Notes: generated by a model not told the origin, from the letters alone. A stretch of DNA of 51,693 bases from Affinundibacterium seohonense (GCF_014284305.1 NZ_JACOFW010000027.1:1-51693); one strand, 5' to 3'; shown: positions 10,201-20,242, counted from the first letter of the stretch. Translations and numbers: made by a program.

Positions 10201-11193
10201 CCAAGAGGCTAAGTTGTCGAGAGCTGTGCCCCACAACACGGCTTTCTTACCACCTGCATTCATCGCGACATTGCCGCCTATGCAGGAGGCTTCGGCTGAA
10301 GTTGGATCGACGGCGAAGACAAAGCCTGCCTTATCCGCAGCATCCGACACGCGCTTAGTCACCACACCAGCGCCAGAATAAATCACAGCGTAATCGCGAT
10401 CCGCACCCGGCAAGCGCATCATTTCCACTGCGCCTAATTGTTCCAGTTTTTCGGTATTAATAACCGCGGATAATGGTGTCAAAGGAATCGCACCACCGGT
10501 GTAACCTGTGCCGCCACCGCGAGGAATAATCGTTAAACCTAGCGCAATGCAAGACTTCACCAGACCAGCCATTTCATCTTCGGTATCCGGCGTCAATACG
10601 ACAAATGGATATTCGACGCGCCAGTCGGTCGCGTCAGTGACGTGCGAAACCCGACTTAAACCATCAAATTTGATATTGTCTTTCGCCGTGTATTTCGCCA
10701 ACAGCTTGTTGGCTTTCTTGCGCAAGTCGTAGGTATCACGGAATTCTTTAGAAAAATCAGCGACCGCTTTGCGTGCGGCATTGACCAAAATTTCTACTGA
10801 GTTACTGCGATCTGCATCTTCAGAACTCACAGAATCAGTCGCCACCCGACGTTTTTCCACTTCATGCAAGCGATGGTTCAAAGCGTCGATCAAAGCCTGT
10901 CTACGCTTAGGATTCTCCAGCATATCGTCTTGCAAATAAGGATTGCGACGTACCACCCAAATATCACCAAGAACTTCATACAACATACGGGCAGAACGAC
11001 CGGTCTGACGCTTGCCACGCAAATTGTCGAGCAAAGCCCAAGCGTCTTCGCCAAGCAGGCGAATCACAATTTCGCGGTCGGAAAACGAGGTGTAGTTGTA
11101 CGGAATTTCACGTAAGCGGGTTGGCGCTGCGTTAGTTTTTCCATCACTGTCGTGATGAGGTGGAAGGCCTAAATGGTGGACTGGAGCATTCAT
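7201..11193 (-). CDS. FAD/Fe-S oxidoreductase, D-lactate dehydrogenase-like (DUF3683 fusion)
   Basis: About 1330 residues in one chain. An N-terminal DUF3683 region (about 25-160) is followed by a PCMH-type FAD-binding domain with [14 protein letters not shown] near 225, then a FAD-oxidase C-terminal domain ending with a [10 protein letters not shown] metal/substrate motif. Next come two 4Fe-4S clusters (CLRCGKC near 860 and CTVCHKC near 924). The end is a glycolate-oxidase GlpC-like half with two CCG domains ([10 protein letters not shown] near 1105, DPCHTP near 1199, CCGEAG near 1231). It probably oxidises a 2-hydroxy acid such as D-lactate and passes electrons to quinone. I chose ATG 11193. 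A TTG lies two codons earlier, and neither start has a strong ribosome site. Confidence 0.85.
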   Translation of the reverse strand: MNAPVHHLGLPPHHDSDGKTNAAPTRLREIPYNYTSFSDREIVIRLLGEDAWALLDNLRGKRQTGRSARMLYEVLGDIWVVRRNPYLQDDMLENPKRRQALIDALNHRLHEVEKRRVATDSVSSEDADRSNSVEILVNAARKAVADFSKEFRDTYDLRKKANKLLAKYTAKDNIKFDGLSRVSHVTDATDWRVEYPFVVLTPDTEDEMAGLVKSCIALGLTIIPRGGGTGYTGGAIPLTPLSAVINTEKLEQLGAVEMMRLPGADRDYAVIYSGAGVVTKRVSDAADKAGFVFAVDPTSAEASCIGGNVAMNAGGKKAVLWGTALDNLASWRMVDPNGDWLEVTRLEHNFGKIHDIELAKFQLEWTHPGEKTPFKTEFLNIPGRTFRKEGLGKDVTDKFLAGLPGVQKEGCDGLITSARWILHKMPKFARTVCLEFFGQARDAIPSIVEIKDYLDGETKKGGAILAGLEHLDERYLKAVGYTTKSKRGVIPKMALFGDIVGDDENAVAQAASEVIRMANARVGEGFVAVSPEARKKFWLDRAKTAAISKHTNAFKINEDVVIPLDRMGEYTDGIERINIELSIQNKLACVAALKEFVLRGNLPLGKSEDADGDDIPAAELLEDRVSQADQLLSEIQARWTYLLTQLDQPLRDARVELSKLGLDKLDFVFEQRLQKQPDATLFDVVQDRTIRVSWKTEVRALLRQIFNGAAFKLILDECTAIHKKVLRSRVFVALHMHAGDGNVHTNLPVNSDDYDMLQVAHHAVARIMVLARSLNGVISGEHGIGITKLEFLTEDEIKDFRAYKLRIDPEGRFNKGKLLNLPEFAADLRNAYTPSFGLMGHESLIMQQSDIGAIANSVKDCLRCGKCKPVCATHVPRANLLYSPRNKILATSLLVEAFLYEEQTRRGISIKHWEEFEDVADHCTVCHKCVTPCPVDIDFGDVSMNMRNLLRKMDKKSFNPGTASAMFFLNAKDPATIKAARQVIFGMGVSAQRWGNTLLKKFAKKQTKAPPASIGKPAMKEQVIHFINKKMPGNLPKKTARALLDIEDDKIVPIIRNPKTTTSDTEAVFYFPGCGSERLFSQVGLATQAMLWNVGVQTVLPPGYLCCGYPQRSAGQFDKAEKIITDNRVLFHRMANTLNYLDIKTVVVSCGTCYDQIQGYEFDKIFPGSRIIDIHEYLLEKDVKLAAVNGTRYMYHDPCHTPMKLQDPLKTVNALITTVDDTKIEKNDRCCGEAGTLAVSRPDISTQIRFRKEEEMLKGADKLRADGFDGDVKILTSCPACLQGLSRYNEDSATTADYIVVEMAKHILGENWMPEYVANANNGGIERVLV

Positions 11194-11401
11194 CTGCAAA
11201 TGGTTAGACGGATTTTAAAAACTAATTCTAGCCTATTGCGGTGCACCACGCAGGAACAGCCTTTACTTTTTTGCGGGTATCTTTTGATATATTGTGAAAA
11301 AGCCTGAGAAAATTCCGCATTCTCTCAAAAACCTTGAACATTTGGTATGGAAAATGTTGTTTTAACCGGATATTACACAGCAGTTGGAATAACAGATCAG
11401 C

Positions 11402-11893
11402 TCAAGCCAGCCAAACAGAAATGCGATGCCAAAACCCTTCGGGGACACTGAGAAGTAAATATGTCATGCTGAGATAACGCAAAAATTTGCCAATCGCCAT
11501 ATACAACATACAAGGCAAGGCTGGCAGCTTAAGCCAGCCGCCTAAGGCGCAAATCGGATCGCCGATAACAGGCAGCCATGCCAACAGCATGGTTTTTGCA
11601 CCGTATCGTTCCAGCCAGGAAAACCATCGACTACTCCGCTCTCTTGCGAAGGTCTGCTTGGCCTCATAGCCAATCGCATAATTCACCATGCCGCCCAAAG
11701 TATTACCCACGGTGGCAACCAGCATGGTTAACCAAAACAACTCTGGGTTCGACTTGATCATGGCGAACACAGCTGGCTCAGAACCTAATGGAATCAAGGT
11801 CGCCGAGACAAAGCTGATGACAAAAACCGCCGTCAAACCAATTTTTGAGATGGCGAAAACACTAAACAACCAGGCAATAGCCGCTTCTATCAT
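11402..11893 (-). CDS. YqaA/DedA-type (VTT domain) membrane protein
   Basis: 163 residues with several hydrophobic helices. The core shows SATLIPLGSEPAVF (about 30-43), VATVGNTLGGMVNYAIG (about 60-76), LAWLPVIGDPICALGGWLKL (about 103-122) and RYLSMTYLL, the usual pattern of the YqaA branch of the SNARE-associated/VTT family. DedA proteins are linked to lipid flipping and envelope homeostasis. For the YqaA branch no substrate is established. It diverges from ilvA across a 258-bp gap that contains a near-palindromic TATAAT (11926-11931) usable as a -10 element on either strand. Confidence 0.75.
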   Translation of the reverse strand: MIEAAIAWLFSVFAISKIGLTAVFVISFVSATLIPLGSEPAVFAMIKSNPELFWLTMLVATVGNTLGGMVNYAIGYEAKQTFARERSSRWFSWLERYGAKTMLLAWLPVIGDPICALGGWLKLPALPCMLYMAIGKFLRYLSMTYLLLSVPEGFWHRISVWLA

Positions 11894-12151
11894 GGCTTTT
11901 TCATTAGGGATGAGGATGGATACATTATAATGGTTCGAACAGGACTTAAAAATTTTGCACTTATTTTACCGTCATTGCCGAGCACTACCCTTGCTGACAG
12001 ACTGAAATAGGTTGGTTGCTTGCGCCATCGCGCCAGTGACACGGTCGATTCTGTACTCATCAACGCAGAATCGCTACAAACTCTAAAAGAGAATGTTGCA
12101 TGATGTCCGAATTTGACATTTGACTCTCGTTTTTGAAAAAAGAATTCATCC

Positions 12152-13687
12152 ATGGCTACCGATTACCTGAAAAAAATCCTCACTGCCCGCGTCTATGATG
12201 TGGCATTTGAAACTCCTTTAGAACTCGCTCCTACGCTGTCCAAACGTATGGACAACCACATTCACTTTAAACGTGAAGACATGCAAAGTGTGTTCAGTTT
12301 TAAGTTGCGCGGTGCCTATAATAAGATTGCGCATTTGACGCCAGCACAACTGAAGCGTGGCGTGATTTGCGCCTCGGCTGGCAACCATGCGCAAGGCGTA
12401 GCTCTGAGTGCCAAGCGTGTCGGCTGCAAAGCGGTGATCGTGATGCCAACCACCACGCCGCCAGTCAAAATTGACGCGGTGCGCGCCCATGGCGGCGATG
12501 CGGTAGAAATCGTCTTACATGGCGAGTCATATACAGATGCCTATGACCATGCATTAACCTTAGAAAAAAAACGCAAACTGACCTTCGTTCATCCGTTCGA
12601 TGATCCAGACGTCATCGCGGGTCAAGGTACGGTTGGGATGGAAATTTTACGTCAACATGCAGGCCCTATTCATGCCATTTTTGTCGCGATTGGTGGTGGT
12701 GGTTTGATCGCCGGTGTTTCGGCTTATGTGAAAGCAGTCCGCCCCGACATCAAAATTATCGGCGTGCAAACTGTCGATTCGGATGGCATGTATCGCAGTC
12801 TGAAAGCGGGAAAGCGAGTGACCTTGACGGACGTTGGTTTATTTTCTGATGGCACTGCCGTAAAGCTCGTCGGCGAGGAAACTTTCCGTCTGGCGAAACA
12901 GTACGTCGATGAAGTGATCTTGGTTGATACCGATGAAGTCTGTGCTGCAATCAAGGATGTCTTCCAAGATACTCGCTCAATTTTAGAGCCAGCCGGAGCA
13001 CTCGCGGTTGCAGGCTGCAAGGCCTATATCGAACGCGCCAAGGCCAACAAAAAGCCGTTAAAAAATGAAACCATGGTGACCATCGCTTGTGGCGCCAACA
13101 TGAACTTCGACCGCTTACGTTTTGTTGCAGAACGCGCCGAAGTGGGCGAAGCACGTGAAGCCGTGTTCGCTGTGACTATCCCCGAAATTCAGGGCAGTTT
13201 CAAACGTTTTTGTGAACTCGTTGGTCCACGCAATGTTACCGAATTTAACTACCGTATCAGTGATAAAAAAGAAGCGCATATTTTTGTCGGCGTGCAAGTC
13301 ACCAATCGAGAAGAGTCAAGCAAAATCGCGAAGAATTTTGTCAAACACGGTTTCCCTACTTTGGACTTAACCGACGATGAATTGGCTAAACTTCACATCC
13401 GCCATCTAGTCGGCGGTAAGAGCGAGTTGGCAGAAAACGAATTGCTGTATCGCTTCGAATTTCCAGAACGTCCAGGCGCGTTAATGCGCTTCTTAAATAG
13501 CATGGCACCAAACTGGAATATCAGTCTATTTCACTACCGCAATCATGGTGCTGACTATGGTCGTACTCTAGTAGGTTTGCAAGTACCGAAAAAAGAAATG
13601 AAGGCTTTCAAAGAATTTTTGAATGGCCTTGGATATCGCTACTGGGATGAGAGCGATAATCCGGTTTATAAACTATTCCTGGGATAA
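12152..13687 (+). CDS. ilvA: threonine ammonia-lyase, biosynthetic
   Basis: 511 residues, matching biosynthetic IlvA with a catalytic domain and two ACT-like regulatory domains. It deaminates threonine to 2-oxobutanoate, the first step to isoleucine. The PLP lysine is K51 in FSFKLRGAYN. The phosphate-binding loop GGGGLIAG is near 180, and ASAGNHAQG near 80 is typical. The regulatory half (about 325-511) contains two repeated ACT-like units, with ERPGALMRFL in the second, so feedback by isoleucine and valine is expected. No leader-peptide attenuator is evident upstream. Confidence 0.95.
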   Translation: MATDYLKKILTARVYDVAFETPLELAPTLSKRMDNHIHFKREDMQSVFSFKLRGAYNKIAHLTPAQLKRGVICASAGNHAQGVALSAKRVGCKAVIVMPTTTPPVKIDAVRAHGGDAVEIVLHGESYTDAYDHALTLEKKRKLTFVHPFDDPDVIAGQGTVGMEILRQHAGPIHAIFVAIGGGGLIAGVSAYVKAVRPDIKIIGVQTVDSDGMYRSLKAGKRVTLTDVGLFSDGTAVKLVGEETFRLAKQYVDEVILVDTDEVCAAIKDVFQDTRSILEPAGALAVAGCKAYIERAKANKKPLKNETMVTIACGANMNFDRLRFVAERAEVGEAREAVFAVTIPEIQGSFKRFCELVGPRNVTEFNYRISDKKEAHIFVGVQVTNREESSKIAKNFVKHGFPTLDLTDDELAKLHIRHLVGGKSELAENELLYRFEFPERPGALMRFLNSMAPNWNISLFHYRNHGADYGRTLVGLQVPKKEMKAFKEFLNGLGYRYWDESDNPVYKLFLG

Positions 13688-13743
13688 ATCCTTGGATGCT
13701 GGATATGACATATCACTTATTAAGTTAAGAAATAGGTTAAGAA

Positions 13744-13829
13744 ATGTAGGACGGGTGCAACCCGCGCTGCCAGAACCTAGTGCAACGCGAACCGACCTAT
13801 GTGCGGCGCGGGTTGCACCCGCCCTACAT
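13744..13829. repeat. dispersed palindromic repeat, copy 1
   Basis: An inverted repeat about 86 bp long. The left arm starts ATGTAGGACGGGTGCAACCC at 13744 and the right arm ends in the near-perfect complement at 13829, with about 25 of 27 positions pairing. The centre (about 13771-13802) is unpaired. A second copy lies at 44168-44239. It separates ilvA from queF. Confidence 0.8.
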
Positions 13830-13896
13830 GACTGCCTCAACTTGATGACGCAATGTTCATCATCCAGCCATATTTTTTGATGGAAAAACACGCACT

Positions 13897-14757
13897 ATGA
13901 GCACTTCCAATAATTCACCTGAACAATCACAACTAGGCAAAACGTCGGCATATCAAACGCAGTATGACCCCAGTTTAATTTTTCCAATTCCACGCGCCGA
14001 AAAACGCGCCGAAATTGGTTTGAAAATTGTCGATGGTAAGGCAATCAATTTACCGTTTTTCGGCATGGATCTTTGGAACGCCTACGAAGTCTCGTGGCTA
14101 AATATGCGTGGCAAACCGCAGGTCGCTATTGTCAGTGTATTCGCACCAGCCGATTCTCCGAATATCGTCGAGTCGAAATCTTTCAAACTGTATCTGAACT
14201 CGTTTAATCAGACCAAATTAGCGGGTGCGGAAGCCTTGTTGAGTTTATTACAAACCGATTTATCCAATGGCTTCGGCGCTCCGGTACAAATTACCATCAC
14301 GCCGCAAGAACATTTTGGCAAAGCCGCATTTCGAGAATTAGACGGTTTATTACTCGATCGATTGGATATTGAAGTTGACCAGTATTCACCGATGCCAACA
14401 ATTTTAAGCGCGGATCACAGCCAATCGGCGGTCGAGGAAACCTTGGTCTCGCATTTACTCAAATCCAATTGTTTGGTCACGGGACAACCGGATTGGGCCA
14501 GTGTACAAATTACCTATGTTGGTGCACCTATCGATCAAGAAGCCCTTCTGAGATATTTAATTGGCTTTAGAAACCATAACGAATTTCACGAGCAATGTGT
14601 AGAACGCATATTCTGCGACCTAATGCAGTATTGCCGCCCGCAAAAACTGTCGGTGTATGCTCGCTACACACGCCGTGGCGGCCTCGACATTAATCCGTGG
14701 CGCACCAATTTTTCAACGGGGAAAATGCCCTCAAATCTGCGTAGTGCACGTCAATAA
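13897..14757 (+). CDS. queF: NADPH-dependent 7-cyano-7-deazaguanine reductase, long type
   Basis: 286 residues, the two-domain (type II) QueF size. It reduces preQ0 to preQ1 in queuosine tRNA modification. The catalytic cysteine is C192 in [26 protein letters not shown] (about 92-106) and [10 protein letters not shown] (about 236-245) contribute substrate and NADPH contacts. The C-terminal half has [19 protein letters not shown], a family signature. No other queuosine gene is nearby, and no preQ1 riboswitch-like leader is evident before it: the upstream space is filled by the palindromic repeat. Confidence 0.95.
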   Translation: MSTSNNSPEQSQLGKTSAYQTQYDPSLIFPIPRAEKRAEIGLKIVDGKAINLPFFGMDLWNAYEVSWLNMRGKPQVAIVSVFAPADSPNIVESKSFKLYLNSFNQTKLAGAEALLSLLQTDLSNGFGAPVQITITPQEHFGKAAFRELDGLLLDRLDIEVDQYSPMPTILSADHSQSAVEETLVSHLLKSNCLVTGQPDWASVQITYVGAPIDQEALLRYLIGFRNHNEFHEQCVERIFCDLMQYCRPQKLSVYARYTRRGGLDINPWRTNFSTGKMPSNLRSARQ

Positions 14758-14820
14758 TTTAAACAGAGAACACTACTTCAAATCGATATAACACTGCGAT
14801 AAAACAACGCTTCTGTCTCT

Positions 14821-14973
14821 ATGCGTTCTATACTGCAATACACTAGCGAGCAAAAGTCGACATCGTTACGCATTGATGCTTGCTCAGCGTGTTCGCATAG
14901 AGTACATTTACTTGTTTTTTTATTTAGCTTATTCGCGTTGATTTTCGCTTGGCTGTTTCGTTTCTCTACTTAA
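14821..14973 (+). CDS. possible small membrane protein (50 aa)
   Basis: An ATG-initiated frame of 50 codons lies in the 228-bp gap before the GGDEF-EAL gene. It begins MRSILQYTSE, has a CSAC motif near 21-24, and ends in one hydrophobic helix (about 29-47: VHLLVFLFSLFALIFAWLF) followed by RFST. No Shine-Dalgarno is visible. It ends 12 bp before the next start. It may be a real single-pass small protein or chance coding in an AT-rich leader. Confidence 0.25.
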   Translation: MRSILQYTSEQKSTSLRIDACSACSHRVHLLVFLFSLFALIFAWLFRFST

Positions 14974-14985
14974 ATTATTGGTCTT

Positions 14986-17628
14986 ATGTATTCCGTTAAT
15001 TGGCAAATGCTCTTAGAGCAACACGCACAAGATGCTGTCATCGTTCTAATTGATGGAACCATAGTCCATGCAAACCAGTTAGGAATTAACCTACTCAGTG
15101 CAAAAAATCTGAATGAAATTGCGGGCCTGCGGTGGACCGCATTTTTAGAGTTTAGCCATCCGAATCAAGTGAAAACCCATCTGCAGGCTGGGAGTAGTTT
15201 ACTACCCAATGCGATCGCGGAATTTTGCCAACTCAAAACTCGCCAGTCCCAAGTTCTGGACGTCGAAGTTCGGTTACATAGCTTTCCTGTATTGCGCAAC
15301 ACGGCCTATATTTTGCGACTGCGCAATTTACAAACACAGCCTATTGCAAAGTCTTTCCACGTTCAACGAAGCGCTGCGGGAGCACCACAAAATAGCTTGA
15401 GTCATGAAGCCTTGCATCATGAAAAAGAAATTTTGGAAATGATCGCGCTCGACAATCCACTCACACAGATTTTGCAAGATGTGTGTGACCGCATGGAGCG
15501 TCTGTTAGACAACGGCTCTATGTGCACCATTATGTTGTTTGATCAGGAAAGCCAAAAACTACGGTTGGCTGCGGCACCGAGTATGGAAGCCGAATTCCAC
15601 AATGAAATGGACCACATCGAAATCGCAATGGGTAATTGGTCATGTGGTGTAGCAATCCAATCGGCAAAAATTAAGATCGTTGACAATATCGAGACCAGCG
15701 AACTCTGGCAATTTCACCGCCATATTCCCTTGCAATATGGCATGCGCTCATGCTGGTCAGTACCGATTAAAACGGCTTTCAATGCCTTACTTGGAACGGT
15801 CGATTTATATCATCGCAATCAAAGACGCCCAAGTGACGATGAGCAAACTTTGATTATGGACGCCATGCATGTTATTGCATTGGCGATCGATAAAAAGAAT
15901 ATGGAACATAGCTTAGCGACCAGTGAAGATCGCTATCGCTCTGTGGTCAACAATTTGACCGAAGGCATTATGGTGATTGCCCCAGGTGGCAAAATTCTCA
16001 CTTGTAACCCCAGTGCACAACGTATTCTCAAAATTCAAGATATTGATACAACCGGGCGTCGCCATCGTTATTTCAAACGGATTTTTCGTGACGATGGTAG
16101 TGAAATTCAAATAGGCGATGATCCGGCCTCGATGGTGTTGAAAAATGGCGAAGCCATCTCTAATTTATCGATAGGCATGCAGTTGCACGACAATGCCACC
16201 GTTTGGCTATTAGTGAATGTTCAACCTATCCATCATGCCCGTAGCAGCAGTAAAACCGAAGCGGTATTGATTTCGTTCACCGACACAACGGAAGTCAGAG
16301 AAACCGAGCGTCAGCTGCAATATATCGCGACCCACGACGCTTTAACAGGTTTACCAAATCGCCACCAATTACAACAACGGCTAGCCAATGCTCTAGCGCA
16401 CACTTATGAGCAAAAAGTTGCAGTCATTTTCCTAGATTTAGATCACTTTAAAAACGTCAATGATACCGCTGGTCATGCTGCGGGTGACGGCTTACTGTGC
16501 GATGTTGCCAAACGCCTTAGTTCGTGTATTCGTGCGACCGATATGCTGGCACGACTTGGGGGTGATGAATTCGTGATTGTGGTGGAAGAGTTCGATACGG
16601 CCCAACATCTGAAAGAATTAGCTGATCGGATTTTGACTAAAATGCGAGAGCCTTTCGTCATCGATCAACATCAGTACCATCTAGGAACGTCGATTGGTAT
16701 CAGCGTATTCCCGCATGACGGCACCGATGGTCCGACCCTTTTACGTTGTGCCGATTCGGCGATGTATTTAGCGAAAGAGCTAGGGCGCAATAATTACCAA
16801 TTTTTCACTTCCGATTTAATGATACGGGCGCAGCATCGTTATACCTTGGAAAGAAACTTGCGTCGTGCCCTGGTTGATGATGAATTCCTGCTCTATTATC
16901 AAGCCAAATTAAACCTAATAGATGGCAGCATAGTCGGAGCTGAGGCCTTAATTCGTTGGCAAATGCCCGATATGGGACTGATCGCGCCGAACGAATTTAT
17001 TCCCTTCGCCGAAGAAATCGGTTTGATTGTCCCGATGGGGCGATGGGTGCTGACTAAAGCTTGTGAACAAGCACAGAAATGGCGTCAAGAGTTTGAAATT
17101 GATTTCAAAATCAGCGTCAACATTTCACCTAAACAATTTCAGGACCCCAAATTACCGCAATTTATTTTGGAAGTTTTGCTCGCCTCTGGCTTACCAGCTC
17201 ACGCCTTACAGCTTGAGATTACCGAGGGTTTATTAATGGTCGAGGCCGAGCATCTAAGCTTGGTATTTGATGCCATTAAAACCTTAGGCATCAGTATTTC
17301 TTTGGATGATTTCGGCACTGGCTTTTCGTCTTTATCGTATCTGCAACGCTTTCCTATCGACAATCTCAAGATTGACCGATCTTTCATTCGTGAGATCCCA
17401 GAAAATCAAGACTCAGTGGTGCTTACCAAAGCGATTATTGCGATGTCTAGCGCATTAGGTATGAGCGTCACTGCCGAGGGTGTTGAAAATATAGAACAAA
17501 TGGATTTCTTGAAAGATGCCGGCTGCGATGAAGTTCAAGGCTTTTATTTCAGTAAACCAATTTCTGTGGAACAGTTCACACAACTTCTTAGTCAACACCG
17601 ACACAAAGCTAACAGCGACATGAAGTAA
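14986..17628 (+). CDS. PAS-GAF-PAS-GGDEF-EAL cyclic-di-GMP protein
   Basis: 880 residues. In order: an N-terminal PAS-like domain (about 5-110), GAF (about 150-305), a second PAS (about 310-435), GGDEF (about 445-605) and EAL (about 615-865). The GGDEF motif is intact (ARLGGDEFVIVVEEF near 525). The EAL motif (EALIRW near 655), NISPKQFQ and LDDFGTGFSSLSYL (near 772) are also intact. The protein could therefore make or degrade cyclic-di-GMP. No transmembrane segment is seen, so it is probably cytosolic and senses a small ligand or redox cue through GAF/PAS. The start has a poor ribosome site. It stands where rpoN/hpf often precede ptsN. Confidence 0.9.
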   Translation: MYSVNWQMLLEQHAQDAVIVLIDGTIVHANQLGINLLSAKNLNEIAGLRWTAFLEFSHPNQVKTHLQAGSSLLPNAIAEFCQLKTRQSQVLDVEVRLHSFPVLRNTAYILRLRNLQTQPIAKSFHVQRSAAGAPQNSLSHEALHHEKEILEMIALDNPLTQILQDVCDRMERLLDNGSMCTIMLFDQESQKLRLAAAPSMEAEFHNEMDHIEIAMGNWSCGVAIQSAKIKIVDNIETSELWQFHRHIPLQYGMRSCWSVPIKTAFNALLGTVDLYHRNQRRPSDDEQTLIMDAMHVIALAIDKKNMEHSLATSEDRYRSVVNNLTEGIMVIAPGGKILTCNPSAQRILKIQDIDTTGRRHRYFKRIFRDDGSEIQIGDDPASMVLKNGEAISNLSIGMQLHDNATVWLLVNVQPIHHARSSSKTEAVLISFTDTTEVRETERQLQYIATHDALTGLPNRHQLQQRLANALAHTYEQKVAVIFLDLDHFKNVNDTAGHAAGDGLLCDVAKRLSSCIRATDMLARLGGDEFVIVVEEFDTAQHLKELADRILTKMREPFVIDQHQYHLGTSIGISVFPHDGTDGPTLLRCADSAMYLAKELGRNNYQFFTSDLMIRAQHRYTLERNLRRALVDDEFLLYYQAKLNLIDGSIVGAEALIRWQMPDMGLIAPNEFIPFAEEIGLIVPMGRWVLTKACEQAQKWRQEFEIDFKISVNISPKQFQDPKLPQFILEVLLASGLPAHALQLEITEGLLMVEAEHLSLVFDAIKTLGISISLDDFGTGFSSLSYLQRFPIDNLKIDRSFIREIPENQDSVVLTKAIIAMSSALGMSVTAEGVENIEQMDFLKDAGCDEVQGFYFSKPISVEQFTQLLSQHRHKANSDMK

Positions 17629-17786
17629 ACCGGAAAATCCGTGCTGAAATTCGCTCAGCGCCAAAAAGAAGCCTATAATCGCGCACTAAGTTCGACAGCG
17701 ACAACAATTTGCAATCAAATCCATGCAAATCGTATGTAAAAAGCTGCAAGACATTTACGTCAACAAGCACAGGCCATTTCCGCCAT

Positions 17787-18251
17787 ATGACAAATATCGC
17801 AAAAATTCTGCCCCAAGAAAATGTTTTATTAGATTTAGATGTATCGAGTAAAAAACGGGCATTTGAACAAGCAGGTTTACTGTTTGAAAACAATTGCAGC
17901 ATTGCCCGCTCCACGGTTTCTGAAAATCTATTTGCCCGTGAGCGCCTAGGCTCCACCGGGCTAGGACACGGCGTAGCGGTTCCCCATGGTCGCATCAAAG
18001 GTTTAAAACACCCTATCGCTGCTTTTGTGCGATTACAGGAGGCGATTCCTTTTGAGTCACCAGACGGCCAGGCAGTAAATTTGCTGATCTTCCTCTTGAT
18101 GCCGGACAATGTCACACAACAACATTTAGAAATCCTCTCAGAGATCGCTGAAATGTTGTCAGACGACGCATTTCGCACTTCACTACAGGTGGAACAAGAT
18201 GCGAAGTTAGTCTATGAGCAGCTCACCACATGGGAACCCAAAGGCCTATAA
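17787..18251 (+). CDS. ptsN: nitrogen-regulatory PTS EIIA protein (PtsN)
   Basis: 154 residues with the EIIA-Ntr fold. The phosphorylated histidine is H67 in GLGHGVAVPHGRIKG. It takes phosphate from the NPr/EI-Ntr branch and regulates potassium, nitrogen and carbon functions rather than moving sugar. I chose the ATG at 17787 (MTNIAKILPQEN), which matches the family start. The frame extends 26 codons further up without similarity. hprK follows 110 bp later, then rapZ, the order usual in betaproteobacteria. The usual upstream partners rpoN and hpf are not in this window. Confidence 0.9.
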   Translation: MTNIAKILPQENVLLDLDVSSKKRAFEQAGLLFENNCSIARSTVSENLFARERLGSTGLGHGVAVPHGRIKGLKHPIAAFVRLQEAIPFESPDGQAVNLLIFLLMPDNVTQQHLEILSEIAEMLSDDAFRTSLQVEQDAKLVYEQLTTWEPKGL

Positions 18252-18361
18252 TTGATCGTTTCGCTGTGTTCTAAATGCGAATGTGGTAAAGAGATTTTTA
18301 TCGAGAATGACCTCGCTATACTTACTCTTCACTCCCCCTTGATCAGCTACGGAACTATCCT

Positions 18362-19306
18362 ATGCCATTGACCACAGAATTAACGATACAGAAGATTTTT
18401 GATGACAATCGCGATACCTTGCAATTAGGCTGGTTTGCTGGATTCTCTGGTAGCGATAAACAAATCACAGATGATGCCACCGCCTCTTCTGATCAAGTTG
18501 GACATCTCAACTTAATTCATCCTGGTCGAATTCAAGTTCTCGGCCATCAAGAAATTGATTACTTTCACCGATTGTCCCCAGGCTCACGGGCAAACCTGAT
18601 CAAAGAATTAGTTGCAGGTCATCCCCCAGCGTTAATCGTTGCACAAGGTTTAGAGTCACCACAAACTTTTTTGAACGTCTGTGACGACAATAATATCCCC
18701 CTGTTTTCTACACCGTTGCCAGCTGCACAGGTGATCGATTATTTACGGGTATATTTATCGAAAAAGTTAGCGCCGCAAGTGACTATGCATGGGGTGTTTA
18801 TGGACGTGCTTGGTGTGGGAGTCTTAATTACAGGCGAGTCAGGTTTAGGCAAAAGCGAGCTTGGTCTGGAATTAATTTCCCGTAGTCATGGCCTCGTGGC
18901 GGATGATGCGGTCGAATTTTCACGCATTGCACCCAATATGATAGAAGGCCGCTGTCCGCCAATTTTACAAAATCTGTTAGAGGTTCGTGGACTAGGCTTG
19001 CTCGATATTAAAGCCATATTTGGCGAAACCGCTGTGCGCCGCAAGATGCGTTTAAAACTCATCGTCCACCTAGTTCGCCGCAGTACCTTGGAAGAAAATT
19101 ACGAACGCTTACCGATCGACTCTCAATCACAAGATGTGCTGGGTCTACAAATCAGAAAAGTCGTTATTCCTGTCGCTGCTGGGCGTAACATCGCGGTGTT
19201 GCTGGAAGCAGCGGTGCGCAATACCATATTGCAATTACGTGGCATCAATACTTTGGAAGATTTTATGGAAAGACAGCGTCGTGCTATGGACGAAACGCTG
19301 GGATAA
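18362..19306 (+). CDS. hprK: HPr kinase/phosphorylase
   Basis: 314 residues, normal for proteobacterial HprK. The Walker A loop is GESGLGKSE near 158. The family signature [15 protein letters not shown] is near 207 and HGVFMDVLG near 139. It phosphorylates or dephosphorylates a serine on HPr. In proteobacteria it tends to lie next to ptsN and acts on the regulatory PTS branch. The end is 6 bp from the rapZ start, so hprK and rapZ are one transcript. Confidence 0.95.
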   Translation: MPLTTELTIQKIFDDNRDTLQLGWFAGFSGSDKQITDDATASSDQVGHLNLIHPGRIQVLGHQEIDYFHRLSPGSRANLIKELVAGHPPALIVAQGLESPQTFLNVCDDNNIPLFSTPLPAAQVIDYLRVYLSKKLAPQVTMHGVFMDVLGVGVLITGESGLGKSELGLELISRSHGLVADDAVEFSRIAPNMIEGRCPPILQNLLEVRGLGLLDIKAIFGETAVRRKMRLKLIVHLVRRSTLEENYERLPIDSQSQDVLGLQIRKVVIPVAAGRNIAVLLEAAVRNTILQLRGINTLEDFMERQRRAMDETLG

Positions 19307-19312
19307 AACATC

Positions 19313-20176
19313 ATGCGTATATTATTGATTTCAGGAATTTCGGGTTCGGGCAAATCTGTGGCATTAAATGTTATTGAAGATGCTGGTTATTATTGCGTAG
19401 ATAATTTGCCACCGAATCTATTAATTGATTTAATAAAGACCCTGGAAACAGATGGCGTCAAAAGTGCCGCGATTGCCATCGACTCACGTAGTACGCATCA
19501 ATTACAAAACGTCGCCACTACCATTGAACAATTGCGACAACTGGGTCATGAAGTCAAAGTGCTCTTTTTAACAGCCAACTCAGAAACCTTAATTGCCCGT
19601 TTTTCCGAAACTCGCCGCAGTCATCCACTTTCACATCACTTACAGGCTACGCATATCACTGATTGCAACTTAAGTCTGACAGAATGTATACAAGAAGAAC
19701 GGGAGCTTCTCTCTCCCCTACAATTTCTTGGACATGTCATCGACACATCGAATTTGAGTGCTAATCATTTACGTAATTGGATTAGAGACGAGATCGCGGT
19801 TGAACACGCCTCACTAATACTCATGTTTGAATCATTTGCCTTCAAAGTTGGCGTACCACTCGACGTCGATTTTGTGTTTGATGTCAGAATCTTACCTAAC
19901 CCCCATTATGATCATGCCCTTCGCCCTTTGACTGGGCGCGATCAACCTGTGATCGAATTCTTAGAAACGCAGGCTATGGCGCAAGAGCTTTATGACGATA
20001 TTTTAACTTTCATCGACAAATGGCTCCCCTCATTTAAACGTGACAACCGCAGCTACTTGACGATCGGCATTGGCTGCACTGGCGGACAGCATCGCTCAGT
20101 CTATATGGTAGAAAAACTGGCGAAGTATTTTCAACAAAAAGAGCGAGTTTTGATTCGTCATCGCCAGACACATTAA
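19313..20176 (+). CDS. rapZ: RNase adapter protein RapZ
   Basis: 287 residues. The N-terminal P-loop is GISGSGKS at 8-15. The C-terminal domain has DVRILPNPHYDHALRPLTG (about 193-211) and IGIGCTGGQHRSVYM (about 246-260), both diagnostic. In E. coli RapZ guides RNase E to the GlmZ small RNA and so controls glucosamine-6-phosphate synthase. Whether that RNA circuit exists here is unknown. It ends at a strong terminator facing the ABC operon. Confidence 0.93.
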   Translation: MRILLISGISGSGKSVALNVIEDAGYYCVDNLPPNLLIDLIKTLETDGVKSAAIAIDSRSTHQLQNVATTIEQLRQLGHEVKVLFLTANSETLIARFSETRRSHPLSHHLQATHITDCNLSLTECIQEERELLSPLQFLGHVIDTSNLSANHLRNWIRDEIAVEHASLILMFESFAFKVGVPLDVDFVFDVRILPNPHYDHALRPLTGRDQPVIEFLETQAMAQELYDDILTFIDKWLPSFKRDNRSYLTIGIGCTGGQHRSVYMVEKLAKYFQQKERVLIRHRQTH

Positions 20177-20189
20177 ATGTTAAGCCGCA

Positions 20190-20225
20190 AAAAAAGCCGT
20201 TCAAAATGAATTGAACGGCTTTTTT
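20190..20225. terminator. bidirectional rho-independent terminator
   Basis: A perfect 15-bp stem pairs 20190-20204 (AAAAAAGCCGTTCAA) with 20211-20225 across a 6-nt loop. The A-run on the left and T-run on the right allow use in both directions, between the converging rapZ and ABC permease genes. Confidence 0.95.
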
Positions 20226-20242
20226 CATCATCATTGACGGAT

